DNA of 64,000 bases from Chitinophagaceae bacterium (GTDB lineage Bacteria; Bacteroidota; Bacteroidia; Chitinophagales; Chitinophagaceae). Below the pieces are notes generated by a model that was given only the letters and a program-made list of their open reading frames with translations, searched no databases and had not been told where the DNA came from. Positions 10,801 through 20,016 of this stretch are shown one piece after another (position 1 is the first letter of the stretch; each line of letters begins with the position of its first letter). Location of the stretch: NCBI GenBank assembly GCA_903642275.1, contig CAHJWK010000001.1, positions 48,910-112,909 of the forward strand, in the 5' to 3' direction. The position numbers were made by a program, and so were the translations under genes.

Positions 10801-13800
10801 TGGGTTATTATGACAGATGTTGTAGTTGTATAAACGCCACAGCCTCCTGTTGCTGTTGCAGGTATTGTATAGGTTACAGTATAAGTTCCCGCTGTGCTTG
10901 TTGCAGGCGTAATATCACCATTAGAAGTATTTATTGTTAACCCGCTTGTTGAAGAATATGTTCCGCCTGTTGTACCAGTTTGAGTAACTGAGACAGTACC
11001 AGAACTTGTACAGAATGGATTTCCTGTATAAGAAATACCTGCAGATGGTGGTGTATTTACATTAATATTCTGCATGGCAAATGCAGGTAAACCACAACTT
11101 GAATTTATTGAATAATATGCAGTTACTGTTCCTGCTGCTGTTCCTGTAACAAGGCCACTTGCAGTAATGGTTGCTGTACCTGTAACGTTTACTATTGACC
11201 ACGTACCACCCGTAGTTGCATCATTCAGCTGAAGCATGCTGCTAAGACAAACATTGAAAGATGAAGGTGATGTAGTTGTTATCGGGGCTACCGTAGGAAA
11301 ATCGCTTACTGTAACATCCGCTGTAACCGTTGTCGTACATCCGTAAATATCAGTTACAGCATAACTTATTGTGGCTGTTCCTGGTGCTGCACCGTGAACC
11401 AACCCGGTATTATCAACTGTAGCAACACCTGTGTTGTTACTGCTCCATGTGCCTCCTGTAATAACATCGTTTAATTGGGAATTTGTACCTGTGCAAATAT
11501 TAAAGTTACCCGTAATCGGCTGTACTACAGGTAAAGCATGTACTGTAACTGTTGCAGTTACTGTTGTACTGCAGCCATTTGCATTAGTAAAAGTATAGTC
11601 AACAATGGCTGCACCTGCCGTAACGCCGGTTACAACACCTGTGGTAACATTTACTGTGGCAATGCCTGTATTTTCACTAATCCATGTAAATGTGCCGCCT
11701 GTATTGGTTGCATCCTGAAGTGTTATCGTACTTCCAACACATACATCAAAAGATGGTGCGGTTGTGGTTATTGGTGCAACCGCCGGTAATGGATTTACCG
11801 TAATGGTGTATTGATTTAATAGACCTATACAACCGCCGGCACCGGTTACGGCTACGGTTACTTTATCATTATCTGCTAATGTTGTTGTTGTATACGTTAT
11901 TGATGCCCCGCTTTGAACAGAAGAACCGTTTAAAAGAAAGTTATAATTGGTAAAGCCGTTTGGTGCTGTAAAGGTTACTGATGTTCCTGTACATATTGTT
12001 CCATCATTTGCTGTACCTGAATTTTCAGCAATTGCAAGTGTGCCTGTTGGCATTGGATTAATGGTAACAGTCGCGGTAAAAGTAGATGTACATCCATTGC
12101 TGCCTGTAACATCTACAGTAACTGCATCACCGGGTGCAAGTGTGGTGGTGTTGTAAGTGTTTGAACTTCCGTTCTGAACCGTAGTGCCGTTAACCTGGAA
12201 ATTATAATTTGTATATCCCGCTGTTGCAGTAAATGTTTCACTACTTCCGGCACATATCGGGTTCATTGAAGGTGTTAATGTACCTGTTGGGGATGCAACA
12301 ACTGTAATTGTTGAAGATGTAAATGTGGCGGTACAGCTACTTCCGCTTGTAACTACAACAGTAAGATAATCGTTGTTTACTAAAGTTGAAGTGGTGTAAA
12401 CGTTTGAAGGTCCATTGTACAATGCTGTACCTGTTCCTTTAAGATAAAAAGCATAATTGCTATACCCGGAGGTTGCTGTAAATGTTACAGGTGAACCTGC
12501 ACAAATGGTATTATCATTTTGCGCACCGGAATTTTCCGTTGCTGTAAGCGTACCGGTTGGCAGCGGATTTACCGTAACAGAAATAGGATTAAATGTGGTA
12601 GTACAGCCGTTGCTGTTAATTACATCAACAGTAACAACCTGCCCGTTGGTTAAAGTATTGGTGGTATAAGTATTAGCAACGTTATTTTGTTTTGATACAC
12701 CATTTACTTTAAAGTTATAAGTATATCCAGTTGTTGGAGCAGTTGCTGTAGCGGTAAAAGTTACACTTGTACCTGTGCAAAAACTATTACTTGGGCTAAC
12801 CGCAAGTGTACCTGCCGGAACAGAAACTACCGTAATGGTTTGATTTGCAGAAGTTGCCTGGCAACCGTTTGCATTAGTTACCGTAACTGCAACCGTTGAT
12901 GTACTTGCTATGCTGGTTGTTGTAAATGTGTTTGAAGCACCCGTTGATACTGCAGTACCGTTAATAAGAAAACTATATGATGTACCACCTGCTCCGCCAG
13001 TAAGTGTAACAGGTGCATTTGGACAAATTGTATTGTCGTTGGTTGCACCCGAAGATTCTGTTACTGTAAGTGTTGCTGCAGGTAAAGGATTTACAGTAAT
13101 AGCAGGCGCCGTAAATGTAGCACCGCAGTTATTGGCATTGGCAATATCAACGGTTACTGTTTGACCAGTTATTAATGTAGTGGTACTGTAGGTATTATCT
13201 GTGTTTGGTCCCTGGACAATTGTACCATTTACCTTAAATACATAAGAACCATAACCTGAAGGTGCGGTAAAAGTAACCGCATCTCCTGCGCAAATAATAT
13301 TATCATTGGCATTTGTGCCTGAATTTTCTGTTGCTGTTAATGTTCCTGATGGTACTGCTAAAACAGTAACGGCATAAGCTGGTGATGTGCGTGAGCAGCC
13401 ATTTCCATCAGTTACAGTATAAGTAATATTTGCAGAACCAGCAGCAACGCCTGTTACAAGTCCTGTATTTGACACTGTTGCTATAGCTGTGTTTGATGAT
13501 GACCAGGTATATGTTAGTGTTCCTGTACCTGTTGCATTTGACGTTAATTGCAAAGTACTGTTTACACAAACACTTGTAAGTCCTGATGCCTGTGTTATAG
13601 CTCCGGCGGTAGGTCTTGTAACCGTTACCTGGTAATTAGTTGAAGTAGATGAGCAGCCGTTTCCATCAGTAACTGTATAAGTAATATTTGTTGTGCCTGT
13701 ACCAATACCTGTAACTACGCCCGCATTTGTAACAGTGCCAACACCTGTATTTGAAGATGACCAGCTATAGCTGAGAGGTGCCGGGCCTGACGCATTTGAG

Positions 13801-16800
13801 TTTAAAGTTATTTGGCTACCAATACAAACTGTATTTTTAGTTCCTGTGATAGCGCCAGCTGTAGGCAAAGGATTAACTGTTACCTGCCTGCAGTTACTAG
13901 CCCAGGTTGCCACACCACAAGCTCCTGGTGTTACAACTACAGCATACGTTCTTGAATTTGTTAAACCTGCAGGTGGGTTATAACTGTTTCCTGTTGCCCC
14001 TGTGATTACTGTCCATCCTGCCGTACTTGTTCCGGTTGGGCAATTAACAAGCCCATCCTGGTAATACCATTGGTACGTAAAGGTGCCATTACCACCAGCC
14101 GGTGCAGTTGAAAAATTTATTGTAGATGGGTTGGCAGGTGTGCACTGAGCTTCATTACCTGCGGTTACAATTCCATAATTTATTATTCCGGCAACTGTTA
14201 CTGTTACAGTAAATGTTGAACCTGTACATGTACCTGATGTTGGCGTTACCGTATAAGTTGCTGTCTGTGTTGTATTGGTTGGATTGTTTAATGTTCCTGT
14301 TATGCTTGCTGCATTCGTTCCCGCTGCTCCGCCGGTTACCCCGCCCGTTACAGTTGGTGCGCTCCAGCTATATGTTGTTCCTGCCGGAACAATGTTTCCG
14401 CCTCCGTTTGTGGGTGTTACACTAAATGCTGTTCCACTGCAGGTTGCAGTCGTTTGGGCCGTAACAGATGGCTTTGGATTCACCGTTACAATTACTGTAA
14501 ATGTTGCTCCTGCACATGTTCCTGATGTTGGTGTTACTGTATAAGTTGCTGTTTGTGCTGTATTCGTTGGATTGGCAAGTGTTCCTGTTATACTTGTTGC
14601 ATTAGTGCCGGAAGCTCCACCGGTTAACCCGCCGGTTACTGCTGGTGCACTCCAGCTGTACGTTGTGCCTGCAGGAATTATATCCCCGCCACTGCCATCT
14701 ACAGGCGTTACACTAAATCCGGTGCTGCCGCAGGTAGTTGCTGTTTTAGCAGTTATTGATGCTTTAGGATTAACTGTTACAATTACTGTAAATGTTGAGC
14801 CGGTGCAAGTTCCGGATGCAGGTGTTACTGTATAAGTTGCTGTTTGAGCTGTATTGGTTGGATTAGTTAATGTTCCGGTTATGCTTGTGGCATTTGTACC
14901 AGCTGCTCCGCCTGTTAAACCGCCGGTTACAGTTGGTATGCTCCAGCTATATGTTGTGCCTGCCGGAACCACGTCAGCTCCGTTTACAGGTGTTACTGTA
15001 AAGCCGGTTGCACTGCAGGTTGTTGCTGTTTTGTTCGCTATGGCTGGCTGAGGGCTTACAGTTACTGTTACTGTAAATGTTGCTCCTGTACATGTGCCTG
15101 ATGAAGGTGTTACAGTATAGGTAGCTGTCTGTGTTGTATTGGTTGGATTGTTAAGTGTACCAGTTATACTTGTGGCATTTACACCTGCTGCTCCGCCTGT
15201 TATGCCGCCGGTTACAGCCGGTGCGCTCCAGCTGTATGTTGTGCCTGCCGGAACAATATCTGTTCCGTTTGCAGGTGTTACCGTAAAGCTGCCCCCGCTG
15301 CAAATAGTCTGTGTTTTTGCAGCAATAGTGGCTTTTGGATTTACAGTTACTGTAACATTAAATGTTGATCCTGCACAGGTGCCTGATGTTGGCGTTACTG
15401 TATAAGTTGCTGTTTGTGCTGTATTGGTTGGATTGTTTAATGTTCCTGTTATGCTTGCTGCATTCGTTCCCGCAGCTCCGCCGGTTACCCCGCCCGTTAC
15501 AGTTGGTGCGCTCCAGCTATATGTTGTTCCTGCTGGAACAATGTCCGCTCCGTTTACTGGTGTTACTGTAAAGCCGGTTGCACTACAGGCTGTTGCAGTT
15601 TTGTTCGCTATAGCCGGTTGAGGATTTACAGTTACTGTTACCGTAAACGTTGATCCTGTACATGTGCCTGACGCTGGCGTTACTGTATAAGTTGCTGTTT
15701 GGGCTGTATTCGTTGGATTAGTGAGTGCGCCGCTGATGTTTGCCGCATTGGTTCCCGCTGCTCCGCCGGTTAAACCGCCGGTTACTGCTGGTGCACTCCA
15801 GCTATAAGTTGTTCCTGTCGGAATAATGTTTCCGCCTCCGTTAGCTGGTGTTACTGTAAAGCCGGTTGCACTGCAGGTAGTTGCTGTTTGTGCGGTAACT
15901 GATGGTTTTGGATTTACAGTTACTGTTACAGTGAATGTTGCTCCCGGGCAGCTTCCTGATGTTGGTGTTACTGTATAAGTTGCTGTTTGATTTGTATTGG
16001 TTGGATTGGTTAGCGTTCCGGTTATGCTTGTTGCATTGGTTCCGGCTGCTCCACCTGTTAAACCACCTGTTACTGTTGGTGCACCCCAGCTGTATGTTGT
16101 ACCTGCCGGAACAATGTCAGTTCCGTTTAATGGTGTTACTGTAAAGCCGGTTGTACTGCAGGTAGTTGCTGTTTTAGCAGCTATTGATGCTATCGGAGTT
16201 ACTGTAACCATTGCTGTTGCTGATGTAACACTGTTACATGTACCTGTTACAACAACGTAATAATAAGTTGTTGCTGCTGTAGTGGTTGGTGGTGTATAGG
16301 TAGAAGTAATTGCACCTGTAATTATTGTACCGGTTGTATTATTGTTTGCTGCATTGCTAAACCATTGATAGGTGAAAGGACCCGTGCCTGATGCTGTAAC
16401 AGATAAATTTGTTGAAGCAGCATTCTGACAAACTGTTTGAGATGCTAACGGATCAGTGGTGGTAGTGCTGGTATTAACATTTAATACTGCAATACCTGAA
16501 AAAGCTGATGGACAACCTGAACCTGTGCCATCATCTACAAATAATTTATATGAACCAGCGTCTGCAACCGTAATTCCAGGTATACTAAGTGTATAGACAT
16601 TACCTGAAACACTGCCAGGTACAGCTGTATAAGGAGCACCGTTCTTATACCACTGAGAAATTGTAACGGTTCCACTAACAGTGGTTGAAATTGTAAAGGT
16701 TTGTCCCATGCAAAGCGTTGTACTTGGGGCAGGCTGCGGACTAAAACCAATGTTCTGATCTACTGTTAAAGAAACCGGAGTAGAAGTTACTGATGTACAC

Positions 16801-19442
16801 GGTGATGAACCGGATACTATAACTGAATAATTACCGCCATCAGTAGGGTCGGCACCGGTTATACTCAGCGTAGCAGTAGTAGCACCGCTAAAATCACCGC
16901 CGTTGCTAATAGGGCTGCCATTAAATAACCACTGGTAAGTAAGGTTAGAGCCTGTTGCTGTTACTGTATAGTTTATGGTTCCGTTTGTACAAAGAGTAGT
17001 TGAAGCCGGCCCCGGGTTACCTGTAATAACCGGTGGCTGGTAAATTGTAGCTGTTACATCTAACCTTGTTGCACTTTCGCAACTTCCTATAGTTTGAGAT
17101 GCATAATAATGAGTTCCGTCAACAAGAGCTGTACCACCTGCTAATGGAGTGCCACCTGTTGCGGCGCTATACCATTGAATTGCAGTACCTGTTGCTGCCA
17201 AATTAGCAACAGTAGGATTTGCATCTGAGCAAAATGATTGTGTAGCTGCGCCTGTTGGCGGTGCAGGATTGCTTACCGTTACCGTTACTGCTAATCTTGA
17301 TGTGCCTTCACAGCCTGAAACAGTTTGAGAAGCATAATAAGTTGTTCCGTTTACCAAAACTGTAGTGGATGCCAAAGCTGCTCCACCGGTAGCAGCTGAA
17401 TACCATTGTACCGCTGTACCGGTTGCTGCTAAATTTGCAACCGTTGGATTATTAATTGTACAAAATGATTGTGATGCAGTGCCTGTTGGTGCAGCAGGAT
17501 TGCCTACTGTTACAGCAACCGCTAATCTTGTTGCGCTTTCACAACCTGAAACAGTTTGTGAAGCATAATAAGTTGTGCCGTTTACCAAAGCGGTGCTGTT
17601 TGCAAGCAGTGTACCGCCGGTTGCAGCGTTATACCATTGTACGGCTGTGCCTGTAACAACTATGCTGGTAAGTGTTGGATTATTGATCTGGCAAAACGAT
17701 TGAGAAGCTGCACCTGTTGGTGCTGCCGGGTTGCCTACAGTTACTGTAACAGCTAATCTAGTTGCGCTTTCGCAAGTGCCGACAGTCTGTGAAGCGTAAT
17801 ATGTTGTTCCGTTTACTAAAGCAGTTGTGTTTGGAAGAAGTGTGCCGCCCGTTGCTGCAGTATACCACTTTATTCCAGTAGTTGGATTGGTTACAATGCT
17901 TGCAAGTGTAGGATTATTAATCTGGCAAAATGGTTGTGATGCAGTACCTGTTGGTGCTGCGGGGTTATTTACTGTTACGCTTACAGCTACCCTTGCATTG
18001 CCTTCGCAACTGCTAATAGTTTGTGAACCGTAATATGTTGTACCGTTTGTTAATGCAGTTGTTGATGCCAAAGCAGTGCCACCTGCGGCAGTAGCATACC
18101 ATTGTACAGTTCCGCCCGACAAAGGTGTTGCAACAAGGTTTGCAACCGTTGGGTTAGCAATCTGACAAAACGTTTGCGGCGTTGTTGCTGTTGGTGCCGC
18201 AGGATTATTAATAGTAATGTTTGCCCCGTTATCTGTACCTGTTACAGCAGGTGTAGTGCTGATCACTCTTATCCTGTAACCGGTTCCAGCAACAGTTCCC
18301 GCAGAAATAGTGGCATTGATTGGACTTACAGTACCAGTGCCTATATTAACAGGAGCGGCAAAACTGCCGGCTGCATTAGATAACTGTGCTGTAAAACTTG
18401 TATAGTTACCTGCGCTGGTAAAAGGTACAGACACAGCTGCTGCAGATATACCTGCACAATACGTTAAAGGATTTATAGTACCAGTAGTAATAGTTTGTGC
18501 AGAAGTTATTATAATCAGGCCATTATTACCAAATGAACCACTTACACTTGCTCCGCCATTACCAACGCCGGCAACGTAGCCTGTTTCTGTACTGCCGGGT
18601 GCTTGCGTAGCGGCACCTCCAGCGTTAATTGTACCGGCAGTATTGGTTACGCCTGTCAGACTTGCTACACTATACGAAGCACCACCGCCGCCGCCTGAAG
18701 AATAATAGGTTCCGTTATTACTTGAATAACCACTGCCACCACCAAAAAAACCACCGCCACCACCACCACCTGCATAAGTATAACCAGTAGGTGATGCCCC
18801 TCCGGCTAAGATAGTACCAGCATTTGACCTTACAGTTGCAGCACCGCCAAACAAACCTCCTGCGCCACCTGCTCCCGTAGTTCCGCCAGTACCACCTGTA
18901 TAACCAGTAGCAGCAGTACCCCCGGCTGAACCTGTTGTTGCACCGCCACCGCCACCATATGTTGCATATGAATAATAACCACCACCGCCACCACCGCCAA
19001 CTATTACTAAAGTTGTTGCCTGTGAAAGAGTAGAAGTGCTATAAACAACGCTTGGACCGCCACCGGAACCGCCATAAGCACCTCCAGAGGCACCGCCGCC
19101 GCCGTAACCGCCAGTAGAAGCAGCAGTAGTGCTAAATTTTCCGCCACCGCCAACTAGTATTGTCAGAGCCTGGCCTGGCGTTACTGCCAATGCGCCTTTG
19201 ATAAACGCTCCGGAACCTCCGGAACCAGCCACTGAATATGAACCTGCCCCACCAGCTCCCCAGGCTTGTATAGAAACAGAGGTTACCCCTGCCGGTACAA
19301 TATAAGTTTGTACAGTTCCCGTGTAGCTAAATACAGTAGTTTGACCAAAGCCCGTTCCCGGCCTTATCATCAAACTAAATAATACCGCTAAAAAAGCAAG
19401 CGCAGTTTTTTTGCAGTTAGTAATGGTGGTAGAAATTTTCAT
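4827..19442 (-). CDS. Giant T9SS-secreted multidomain adhesin (4871 residues)
   Basis: A secreted mosaic. It has a signal peptide (~1-33) and a glycine-rich domain (~40-310). Five to six Ig-like CHU_C-type units of ~76 residues follow (~410-800), then three Ig-like domains (~800-1075). Next are seven PKD-like units of ~95 residues (~1080-1750, landmarks VPAGTTYSWSAP and TATYTVTP), then BIG2-like and Ser/Thr-rich units (~1850-2780) and three GNPFC units (~2800-3045). A proprotein-convertase P-domain-like block lies at ~3174-3338 (HTYDGDLVLNL, GTWTFGAEDDAVGD). A NGNFE-type carbohydrate-binding-like domain is at ~3470-3657, followed by five He_PIG-like units (~3660-4110) and a ~570-residue C-terminal module with a T9SS sorting domain (~4790-4871). 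I see no catalytic domain. The likely role is adhesion or matrix binding at the cell surface. The gene is monocistronic, with its own terminator and a shared motif 390 bp upstream. Confidence 0.85.
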   Translation of the reverse strand: MKISTTITNCKKTALAFLAVLFSLMIRPGTGFGQTTVFSYTGTVQTYIVPAGVTSVSIQAWGAGGAGSYSVAGSGGSGAFIKGALAVTPGQALTILVGGGGKFSTTAASTGGYGGGGASGGAYGGSGGGPSVVYSTSTLSQATTLVIVGGGGGGGYYSYATYGGGGGATTGSAGGTAATGYTGGTGGTTGAGGAGGLFGGAATVRSNAGTILAGGASPTGYTYAGGGGGGGFFGGGSGYSSNNGTYYSSGGGGGASYSVASLTGVTNTAGTINAGGAATQAPGSTETGYVAGVGNGGASVSGSFGNNGLIIITSAQTITTGTINPLTYCAGISAAAVSVPFTSAGNYTSFTAQLSNAAGSFAAPVNIGTGTVSPINATISAGTVAGTGYRIRVISTTPAVTGTDNGANITINNPAAPTATTPQTFCQIANPTVANLVATPLSGGTVQWYATAAGGTALASTTALTNGTTYYGSQTISSCEGNARVAVSVTVNNPAAPTGTASQPFCQINNPTLASIVTNPTTGIKWYTAATGGTLLPNTTALVNGTTYYASQTVGTCESATRLAVTVTVGNPAAPTGAASQSFCQINNPTLTSIVVTGTAVQWYNAATGGTLLANSTALVNGTTYYASQTVSGCESATRLAVAVTVGNPAAPTGTASQSFCTINNPTVANLAATGTAVQWYSAATGGAALASTTVLVNGTTYYASQTVSGCEGTSRLAVTVTVSNPAPPTGAATQSFCSDANPTVANLAATGTAIQWYSAATGGTPLAGGTALVDGTHYYASQTIGSCESATRLDVTATIYQPPVITGNPGPASTTLCTNGTINYTVTATGSNLTYQWLFNGSPISNGGDFSGATTATLSITGADPTDGGNYSVIVSGSSPCTSVTSTPVSLTVDQNIGFSPQPAPSTTLCMGQTFTISTTVSGTVTISQWYKNGAPYTAVPGSVSGNVYTLSIPGITVADAGSYKLFVDDGTGSGCPSAFSGIAVLNVNTSTTTTDPLASQTVCQNAASTNLSVTASGTGPFTYQWFSNAANNNTTGTIITGAITSTYTPPTTTAATTYYYVVVTGTCNSVTSATAMVTVTPIASIAAKTATTCSTTGFTVTPLNGTDIVPAGTTYSWGAPTVTGGLTGGAAGTNATSITGTLTNPTNTNQTATYTVTPTSGSCPGATFTVTVTVNPKPSVTAQTATTCSATGFTVTPANGGGNIIPTGTTYSWSAPAVTGGLTGGAAGTNAANISGALTNPTNTAQTATYTVTPASGTCTGSTFTVTVTVNPQPAIANKTATACSATGFTVTPVNGADIVPAGTTYSWSAPTVTGGVTGGAAGTNAASITGTLNNPTNTAQTATYTVTPTSGTCAGSTFNVTVTVNPKATIAAKTQTICSGGSFTVTPANGTDIVPAGTTYSWSAPAVTGGITGGAAGVNATSITGTLNNPTNTTQTATYTVTPSSGTCTGATFTVTVTVSPQPAIANKTATTCSATGFTVTPVNGADVVPAGTTYSWSIPTVTGGLTGGAAGTNATSITGTLTNPTNTAQTATYTVTPASGTCTGSTFTVIVTVNPKASITAKTATTCGSTGFSVTPVDGSGGDIIPAGTTYSWSAPAVTGGLTGGASGTNATSITGTLANPTNTAQTATYTVTPTSGTCAGATFTVIVTVNPKPSVTAQTTATCSGTAFSVTPTNGGGNIVPAGTTYSWSAPTVTGGVTGGAAGTNAASITGTLNNPTNTTQTATYTVTPTSGTCTGSTFTVTVTVAGIINYGIVTAGNEAQCTPANPSTINFSTAPAGGNGTFTYQWYYQDGLVNCPTGTSTAGWTVITGATGNSYNPPAGLTNSRTYAVVVTPGACGVATWASNCRQVTVNPLPTAGAITGTKNTVCIGSQITLNSNASGPAPLSYSWSSSNTGVGTVTNAGVVTGIGTGTTNITYTVTDGNGCSSTSTNYQVTVTRPTAGAITQASGLTSVCVNSTLQLTSNATGTGTLTYTWSSSNTAIATVSNTGLVTGVAAGSANITYTVTDGNGCSRTSPAYAVTVLAVPSGTLTATENSGTNANDNIICAGDAVTFTAPSGYGSYVFKVNGTIVQGPNTDNTYSTTTLITGQTVTVDIANANNCGATFTAPAITVNPLPAATLTVTESSGATNDNTICPNAPVTLTGGAGGTSYSFLINGTAVSTGASNTFTTTSIASTSTVAVTVTNANGCQATSANQTITVVSVPAGTLAVSPSNSFCTGTSVTFTATATAPTTGYTYNFKVNGVSKQNNVANTYTTNTLTNGQVVTVDVINSNGCTTTFNPISVTVNPLPTGTLTATENSGAQNDNTICAGSPVTFTATSGYSNYAFYLKGTGTALYNGPSNVYTTSTLVNNDYLTVVVTSGSSCTATFTSSTITVVASPTGTLTPSMNPICAGSSETFTATAGYTNYNFQVNGTTVQNGSSNTYNTTTLAPGDAVTVDVTGSNGCTSTFTATVTINPMPTGTLAIAENSGTANDGTICTGTSVTFTAPNGFTNYNFLLNGSSVQSGASITYTTTTLADNDKVTVAVTGAGGCIGLLNQYTITVNPLPAVAPITTTAPSFDVCVGSTITLQDATNTGGTFTWISENTGIATVNVTTGVVTGVTAGAAIVDYTFTNANGCSTTVTATVTVHALPVVQPITGNFNICTGTNSQLNDVITGGTWSSNNTGVATVDNTGLVHGAAPGTATISYAVTDIYGCTTTVTADVTVSDFPTVAPITTTSPSSFNVCLSSMLQLNDATTGGTWSIVNVTGTATITASGLVTGTAAGTVTAYYSINSSCGLPAFAMQNINVNTPPSAGISYTGNPFCTSSGTVSVTQTGTTGGTYSSTSGLTINTSNGDITPATSTAGTYTVTYTIPATATGGCGVYTTTTSVIITQAPSAIISYAGSPYCSSGGTASVTRTGTAGGTYTKSTGAGSLSINSATGDITLGTSTPGTYTVTYTVAASGGCAAFSTTASVTITAAPAATISYTGNPFCKTSGTVNPTLTGTTGGTYNSTAGLTINSTGTITPATSTAGTYTVTYTVAASGGCSVYNATTLVTITAAPTAVAGTAVVTCSNNPPVNITAGSSATNYSTILWSSSGTGTFVNANSLTTATYTPSAADISAGSVTLTLTANGNAGCTAAATSTKTLTISAPPAAFVLTPSGTINVCQGNVQPLIATANNSSTGSTTISSGNINLAIPDATLFGLIPGSVTNNLAVSTIPAGAVINSMSVNFNITHTYDGDLVLNLKAANGKVLNLVDRKGKSGDNFTNTIVSSTGTNPFLNNASNAPFTGIFVADGDNGVGTPNSGNTVFSDLFSTPNGTWTFGAEDDAVGDVGTILNWSITFNYTVPNAPLSVTWSPVTDLFTDASATTTYTGTPLSTIYAKPSSPGTKVYSATVSNAAGCSTSQNVTLNVGSIPVVTVVADYCAVAGKVKLTATSTPAATSYLWNTGETTQTILVDVSGIYSVTVYAAGSTCPGKGTINVANELVTNGNFELGNVGFTSSYPYRTGAGSLNNPPGYAVDTAANYYGPSFLWGKDHTTTHGKFMMVNGTAGANYQIWQETFNVLPNTAYYFSAWGLELDDLPGPPTPANAQLQFNINGTQVGTLGNLPRPANNLTSDTANHQWVRFYGTWTSGPTTTSVIVSITDLQGAVYGNNFGLDDISFSTLSTFVDLQSAPGTDAQTICANNAIQNIVYSAGSSASAPTVTPLPSGVTSSWNGVYLTISGTPTVAGNYSYTITTTGSCQPASASGTITVQAQKIALSSGSSSPSLCANVPMANIVFTLSGTATGATTTGLPAGVTGTLSGTGPTYTYTISGTPTAAAGSYPYTITTLGTCSPVTFNGTITITSQTITLNSANNTQTVCINSPIANIQYTIGGTGTNASVVGLPTGVTGSYNSGLFVISGSPTQSGTFNYTVTTSGTSCAVATVTGTIMVTPGASFTLTSGVATNPQTVCKGSAINNVTFSVSNATGASATGLPAGVTGAYTGGVFTISGAPTAVAGVYNYTITSSGGCAVGTTTGSITIQAQTISLTSGTASPSVCANTPIMNIVYTIGGTATGAMVTGLPAGVTGVLSGNTFTIGGTPTAAPGAYAYTVTTSGTCTVVTATGTITIQAAATGGTIASVSICSGSSGTLTLTGQIGAVTRWEVSTDFGTTWTQIANTTISQSFNNVTTTTMYRVLISGCGTVYSSVATVGVHNLWTGRTSTDWNITSNWSDNLLPSASCTTVMIPSGTPNKPVLTSNVIVPNLTIASGTSVDLNGNSLEIDGTFTGSSTGAIKTNALSGLVIGGNTSTLFFDATNNTLKTLIVNSSGSATLGNALNITGGTGGTFGSTSGVVTVNGTLNTGGNLTLQSNQYGDAVVGQSTGTPILSGNVTVERFIPKKRAWRFLAVPTNSAQTIKAAWQEGGQNPDLNYTNHQDFKPGYGTQITYDNLAAHGFDDNTTTNPSIKVWNVNTNDWSTTIPYTVNPISNFPAYCLFVRGSRDIDLSLAVSAGTDNTTLRTIGGLNYGTVTKTYSTQVGNGVLIANPYASPIDILSMLSGNGSTFSPQQFAIWDPKYAGNYGDGGYRYYANGWVAPNDPGGYTGGTYAQSGQAFMLTAQTTGNVNVNFKEGDKVAPTTGEAVVFDKLTSQNHPAIYANLMSGNGSSATFVDGVTEGFGKDFSAKVDVNDAQKFANFDENMVLLRNEAYLSIELRPIPVLTDTFFYRLYLRQQPYTLQIFGKDLADMPGQAWLVDKYLNTKTSVNLNDTTLYSFTPNTDLGSYRDRFMLVFKRTFKATPVATTMSLGGATASTLEGKVDVYPNPVVTGGKVLLKFNNMKAGNYEITLSSLGGKALTKKSIQHEGGDYNYDLLLDVQWATGNYLITITGKNGYSTTTKLVIGK
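14190..16205 (-). repeat. Seven tandem ~286-bp coding repeats (PKD-like units)
   Basis: Within the giant adhesin gene, seven consecutive units of 285-291 bp each encode ~95 residues with the landmarks CSATGFTVTP, PAGTTYSWSAP, NPTNT and TYTVTP. Most units differ at many synonymous sites. The third and seventh units in protein order (about 15415-15545 and 14270-14405) are almost identical over ~130 bp, which points to recent gene conversion or unit shuffling. Such an array is prone to misassembly and to copy-number change. Confidence 0.8.
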
Positions 19443-20016
19443 TTGTAGATATTTAATCTATATAAATTATTTGGTTAAGTCCTGGCATTTTACCAAAGAC
19501 AGATTGTTGTAGTTAATAAGACTTACCCGGAAATTGCTGAACATGTGGCTACACACATCAGAACATAAAAATAGAAACTGTATAAAAGGCAACTTTGTGA
19601 ATCTCGTAAACACACTATTTCTTAAAGTAAGCGTGAAAAAAAAGCAATTCTGCGGCAATAAAATAAGTGTGCCCAGGCGTTTGAGCCATGCACAGCTTCG
19701 GTTCAAAAAAGAAAAATGCTTTACCATTTTAGCTTTGTCAGGTATTAATTGTTTACACAAACATGTTATAAAACAACAGAGTTTTTGCTGATATTAACAA
19801 CACCTGCGCAGGGAAACAATTCTTTTAGCTTTAAATGGGATATTTGGAATACGGACAGCGTACGGATATACGTTGGTTCGCGAATATATAGATTTAAAGA
19901 AAATTAATTCTTATTATTTTTTGCTAAACGCTTAAGGAATAATTTAAACATGCTTATGGAATTTGCGATGTGCAGATAAGCCGGGATAACAATAAAACAG
20001 GGAATGCTGTGTTCAC
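19443..20016. other. Intergenic region, probable long leader of the giant adhesin gene
   Basis: Only weak frames with TTG starts and no family resemblance occur here, so I call no gene. The region holds the shared motif at 19831-19855, with a second TACGGA copy close by and a short TTCGCGAA palindrome near 19878. If transcription starts near the motif, the adhesin mRNA would have a leader of more than 300 nt. Confidence 0.4.
19831..19855 (-). promoter_or_regulatory. Shared upstream motif, copy 2
   Basis: On the minus strand it reads GTCCGTATTCCAAATATCCC followed by ATTTAA. It is the closest relative of the copy at 4301-4325 and lies ~390 bp upstream of the giant adhesin start. A second TCCGTA follows within 15 bp. 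Confidence 0.45.

Noticed and set aside
6415..18383. Many plus-strand frames inside the giant adhesin gene
   Set aside because: They are antisense shadows of a repetitive, GC-richer gene and mirror its repeats.
19467..19791. Overlapping small reading frames on both strands upstream of the giant adhesin gene
   Set aside because: Both rely on TTG starts, have no recognisable family, signal or composition bias, and overlap each other.
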